NCBI RefSeq assembly: GCF_013141765.1
Contig: NZ_WHOD01000095.1
Coordinates: 23,077 to 87,076, forward strand
Reading direction: 5' to 3'
Origin: Paenibacillus foliorum
GTDB lineage: Bacteria > Bacillota > Bacilli > Paenibacillales > NBRC-103111
Length of the DNA stretch: 64,000 nt
Shown here: positions 61,469 to 64,000 of the stretch, piece after piece
How the letters are laid out: the number at the start of each line of letters is the position of its first letter
Numbering within the stretch: position 1 is the first letter of the stretch
The notes under the pieces: model-generated
Seen by the model: only the letters and a program-made list of their open reading frames with translations
What the model was told of the DNA's origin: nothing
Databases searched by the model: none
Position numbers and translations under genes: made by a program

Positions 61469-62260
61469 ATGCTATTGATACAATCAGTTCGGCAAGATAC
61501 GAGCGTGCAATGGTTCGAGGAGTTTGATGAGGGAATGCCTACGTGGGTGTTAGTTATGGTCAACTATGGTAAATGCTTATTTTGGATACGACAGGAAAAA
61601 ATACTGTTGGAAAAAGGCGATCTTCTACTTATCCCTAGACAAACTTCTTTTTATGGGAAAAGCATTCCGTCCGTCACCCATGAGAAATATATGGTCTCTT
61701 TTAAAGTAGAAGAGGGCTCTTTGATGCACATGCTGCCTTTACTGGCTGAATTCCAAGTTTGCAAATGGAGAACAGTTAAATACGAGCTGCTGCTGCAAAG
61801 GTTTAGAACCATGCACGAGGAATGGAGTGAACGGCCTGCTTTTGCCGAAGCAATGTGCAGTGCATTAACAATGGAAGTGCTAGCCCACTGGAACAGAGAA
61901 ATGAGCGAAGGTCAGCCATCCACTACAAAAGAACGGCATACAGAGCAGATGAAGGCCTACATTCAAAATCACTATCGTGAAAAAGTGACAAAAGAAGAAT
62001 TAGGCGAAGTCATTGGAAAAAGCCCCAACTATGCAGCCTCCGTATTTAGCGATGTAACAGGCCAGACGATCGGTGGATTTGTGCACGCACTACGTGTCAA
62101 AACGGCTATTTATCTGCTTATTCATTCGCAACGAACGGTTGGCGATATTTCCGACTATTTAGGTTATTGTGACCCTTCCTATTTTCATCGTATCTTCAAA
62201 AGAGAAACCGGTCAGCCGCCAGCCGCTTATGTAAAATACAGAGAGGAACCTTCTTTATAG
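61469..62260 (+). CDS. AraC-family transcriptional regulator
   Basis: A 263-residue regulator. The N-terminal ~150 residues form a cupin-like ligand domain (GDLLLIPRQTSFYGKSIP). The C-terminal ~100 residues have two HTH motifs: LGEVIGKSPNYAASVFSDVTGQ and VGDISDYLGYCDPSYFHRIFKRETGQPPAAY. AGGTGA precedes tandem ATGs at 61466 and 61469; I chose the second. It is divergent from pyk. Upstream, ATACTAT and ATAGTAT form repeated inverted elements (61404-61441) around TATAAT (61431-61436), likely regulator sites. It may respond to a sugar and control itself or pyk. Confidence 0.88.
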   Translation: MLLIQSVRQDTSVQWFEEFDEGMPTWVLVMVNYGKCLFWIRQEKILLEKGDLLLIPRQTSFYGKSIPSVTHEKYMVSFKVEEGSLMHMLPLLAEFQVCKWRTVKYELLLQRFRTMHEEWSERPAFAEAMCSALTMEVLAHWNREMSEGQPSTTKERHTEQMKAYIQNHYREKVTKEELGEVIGKSPNYAASVFSDVTGQTIGGFVHALRVKTAIYLLIHSQRTVGDISDYLGYCDPSYFHRIFKRETGQPPAAYVKYREEPSL

Positions 62261-62287
62261 CAGAAGAATAAGGATGATGAAATACAG

Positions 62288-62546
62288 TTGCAGTCACATT
62301 TGATTACTATCCCTTAACCTCAGGTAAACCAGCCCCGGGCACAAGTGGATAAACGACTGTTGAATTTCCTTATAAATACTATCCCTCTCCCTCAGGTAAT
62401 CGAATCCCAGTCACACGTGATACAAATCAGAGTTGAAGTTTCTTATGAATGCTATCCCTTAACCTTAGGTAATCCAGCCCCGTTCATAAGTGATATAGAT
62501 TACTGTTGATTTCCCTTATGAATACTATCCCTTTTCCTCAGGATCG
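62288..62546. repeat. 73-bp degenerate tandem repeats
   Basis: Three full units start at 62305, 62377 and 62450 (spacing 72 and 73 bases), with a partial unit before (from 62288) and after (62523-62546). Each begins TACTATCCCT, then C(C/T)TCAGGTAA, CCCAG/GCCCCG, CACAAGTGAT or a variant, and ends ...TTTCCTTATGAA. Units differ at 20-30% of positions. No open frame runs through and no spacer-repeat alternation is seen, so it is not CRISPR. Confidence 0.8.
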
Positions 62547-62673
62547 TTTGAATCGATATATTTCATATTATCAGAGAAATTTTTCTACTGAAGATCAAAC
62601 TTTTTTAAAGTTTTGAATACCTTTTTGTATCCTAATATTTTCAAAAAAAATATGGGAGAATTGATAATAACTA

Positions 62674-62725
62674 TTGAAATGGGAATGTTTGTTCGTTATA
62701 ATTAAATATAAGAACATATGTTTGT
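62674..62725 (+). promoter_or_regulatory. Strong promoter with LexA/SOS-like operator
   Basis: -35 TTGAAA (62674-62679), 17-base spacer, -10 TATAAT (62697-62702). Ten bases on lies AGAACATATGTTTG (62711-62724), one or two changes from the Gram-positive LexA consensus CGAAC-N4-GTTCG and placed over the expected transcription start. It would control the gene at 62891 through a leader of about 180 bases. Confidence 0.5.
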
Positions 62726-62890
62726 TATCTGGCGGGTTTGATTTGAAGTTTCTTTTACGATTTGTTGTTCTTATTTTTTCTTAGGATGTGCAAGACATTA
62801 TGGTTTACTTGTAAAATGCTCTTAAAACAAATTTGATTAGTTGAATGATGTAGGATGGTATATATATTCATATTTCAGCGGGGTGTATCA

Positions 62891-63793
62891 ATGGCCGATG
62901 AACGGACAATTACAGTAACGTGGAAGGTATCAGAGGAGCAGCTTCAATTATTCAGCACGGAAGAAGCCTGTGCAGATATGTTGTTTACAGCTAAATGGCC
63001 CGATGGATTTCATTGTGCTCGTTGTGGTCATCCCCATGCCTATAAGATTACGACACGCAGACTGCCACTTTTCGAATGCAGCTCCTGCCATTACCAAGAG
63101 TCTCTTATAGCGGGGACAATTATGGAGGGAAGCAGGACCACATTGCGTAAATGGTTCCATGCTTTGTTGCTTATTTCTTACGCTCCGTGTGGTATTAATG
63201 CTGTTCAACTCAGTGGTGCAATTGGCGTCACTTATAAAACAGCTTGGCTTATACTTCATAAAATCCGTTACGCTATAAGTAAGGCTGATGCTAGTACGAT
63301 GTTATCGGGTATTGTTCGGGTCAATTCAGCTTTGTACGGCCGTCCTCATAATCCATCTGTGAATCGCCACATCCAAGAACAACCTCTTTTAGTTGGTGCC
63401 TCCATAAATACAGAAGGAGAACCCCTTTATGTCAAAATTAAACGAGTCCCTGATGAGTATTTGCAAGGTAGGAACTTACGACCCTCTGGAAATCAGCATT
63501 TCATCCAACACAATGTTGAATCAAAAACCGGAGATTTAGAATGCATTACCGCTCGATTCAGTCCTCGCCGCTTTCATCGGCTGCTTAGCGTAGCAAAAAA
63601 AGCAGGTCAATGGATCAATGCAGCCTATCATGGAATTGGCCCAAAGCATTTACAAGCCTATCTTAATGAATACTGCTACCGTTTGAATCTTGAGTTTCAG
63701 GGGGAGGCAATTTTTCGCTATTTGACTCAACTAAGTGCGGCTGCTGCTCCTCTTACATACCCAAAACTACTCCGATTTCCAATCATTTCCTAG
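62891..63793 (+). CDS. IS1595-like transposase relative, catalytic residues lost
   Basis: A 300-residue protein. The N-terminal zinc ribbon is intact (Cys42, Cys45, Cys63, Cys66: HCARCGHPHAY and FECSSCHYQES), and the following helical part matches IS1595-type transposases (MEGSRTTLRKWFHALLLIS, GVTYKTAWLILHKIR). Where these enzymes have VDET, this reads VRVNSALYG (Asn145-Ser146), so the first catalytic Asp and Glu are gone. The TDGW block is missing, and the third acidic position is not visible. The C-terminal GIGPKHLQAYLNEYCYRLN is conserved. ATG 62891 follows GGGGTG. It therefore looks like a dead or domesticated element, possibly a DNA-binding protein. No terminal inverted repeats are obvious. 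Confidence 0.75.
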   Translation: MADERTITVTWKVSEEQLQLFSTEEACADMLFTAKWPDGFHCARCGHPHAYKITTRRLPLFECSSCHYQESLIAGTIMEGSRTTLRKWFHALLLISYAPCGINAVQLSGAIGVTYKTAWLILHKIRYAISKADASTMLSGIVRVNSALYGRPHNPSVNRHIQEQPLLVGASINTEGEPLYVKIKRVPDEYLQGRNLRPSGNQHFIQHNVESKTGDLECITARFSPRRFHRLLSVAKKAGQWINAAYHGIGPKHLQAYLNEYCYRLNLEFQGEAIFRYLTQLSAAAAPLTYPKLLRFPIIS

Positions 63794-64000
63794 CATTGAG
63801 TTAGTATGTAATAGTACTAGAACTCTTGTTTAACTTTATAAAATAATGCTTTATCATGCTGAATTTTTTGAAAAACATCTATAATTCTATAAAATTATTT
63901 CATGAAATATTAGTTAATCGAAACACTTGGAATCATAGCAATTATTTGGAACTATCATACGTACTTCCAATCATATCAATTATCTGAAACTCTCATACAT
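63794..64000. other. Right-edge AT-rich non-coding stretch
   Basis: AT-rich, no open frame of interest. It ends in the 38-bp direct repeats described separately. Confidence 0.5.
63931..64000. repeat. 38-bp direct repeat reaching the window edge
   Basis: AATCATAGCAATTAT... (63931-63962) and AATCATATCAATTAT... (63969-64000) are 32-base copies with five mismatches, spaced 38 bases. The second ends exactly at the window edge, so more copies may follow. Confidence 0.75.

Larger units (their letters stand above)
62261..62890. other. Non-coding region with repeats and a promoter
   Basis: A 630-bp stretch without a gene. It holds 73-bp tandem repeats (62288-62546), an AT-rich part, the promoter and LexA-like box (62674-62725), and a long leader before the transposase-like gene. 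Confidence 0.6.

Noticed and set aside
62288..62546. CRISPR array
   Set aside because: Units are degenerate and directly adjacent, without constant repeats and variable spacers, and no cas genes are near.
62891..63793. Active insertion sequence
   Set aside because: The catalytic acidic residues are replaced and no terminal inverted repeats or target duplications were found.

Overview
The window looks like chromosomal DNA of a low-to-moderate GC, endospore-forming Bacillales bacterium, most likely Paenibacillus or a close relative. The evidence is indirect: strong AGGAGG-type ribosome sites, S-layer-homology (SLH) proteins with an unstructured linker, a TagA-type wall glycosyltransferase, a YkoE/D/C-TenA thiamine locus under a TPP riboswitch, and Bacillus-type small families (DUF2573, DUF423, YpmS, YutF, EcsC). 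I saw no rRNA, tRNA, CRISPR array, prophage or plasmid module. All functions are read from sequence motifs; no search was run.

Layout. 0-11 kb: a two-component system, a small secreted protein, a very large lamin-tail/FN3/Ig-like surface protein whose SLH anchor is cut off by a +1 frameshift and an amber codon, and a DUF5050-like secreted protein. 11-19 kb: PHP-type histidinol phosphatase with a LysR regulator, a 14-TM drug exporter with its PadR regulator and an operator in the promoter spacer, DUF423, two HAD phosphatases, a cysteine-dioxygenase-like cupin and a zinc-ribbon protein. 19-25 kb: a ykkC-superfamily riboswitch and terminator controlling an ABC-2 exporter (ATPase plus two permeases), then an O-antigen-ligase-like polytopic protein. 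25-34.6 kb: CheX, SDR, DUF2573, alpha/beta hydrolase, DEAD-box helicase, YpmS, RsgA, a membrane-anchored FAD protein and a second SLH protein. 34.8-41 kb: IlvA, then on the other strand an ABC exporter with its own two-component system, and an aminotransferase. 41-48.5 kb: KduI, a ThDP enzyme paired with a GAF-GAF-PAS histidine kinase, and a divergent PNPOx-like/MocR pair. 48.6-55.5 kb: TagA, phosphatidylserine decarboxylase, acetylxylan-esterase-like hydrolase, and the TPP-riboswitch operon ykoE-ykoD-ykoC-tenA. 55.5-62.3 kb: a thioredoxin-reductase-like flavoprotein, a three-gene ba3-type cytochrome oxidase, EcsC, pyruvate kinase and an AraC regulator. 62.3-64 kb: a non-coding stretch with 73-bp tandem repeats, a LexA-like box on a good promoter, and an IS1595-like transposase relative that has lost its catalytic residues.

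How the genes work together. The clearest circuits are: TPP riboswitch -> thiamine-precursor uptake (YkoEDC) and salvage (TenA); ykkC-type riboswitch -> ABC-2 exporter; PadR -> MFS exporter; sensor kinase/regulator -> ABC exporter; MocR -> PNPOx-like protein. TagA, which makes a ManNAc-containing wall polymer linkage in known systems, is a plausible partner of the two SLH proteins, because SLH domains bind pyruvylated ManNAc-containing wall polymer.

The items most worth a second look are the ykkC-type riboswitch and its unknown ligand, the catalytically dead IS1595-like protein behind a LexA-like box and a repeat array, the disrupted giant surface protein, the EcsC gene with no conventional start after its ribosome site, and the overlapping hairpins in front of tenA.
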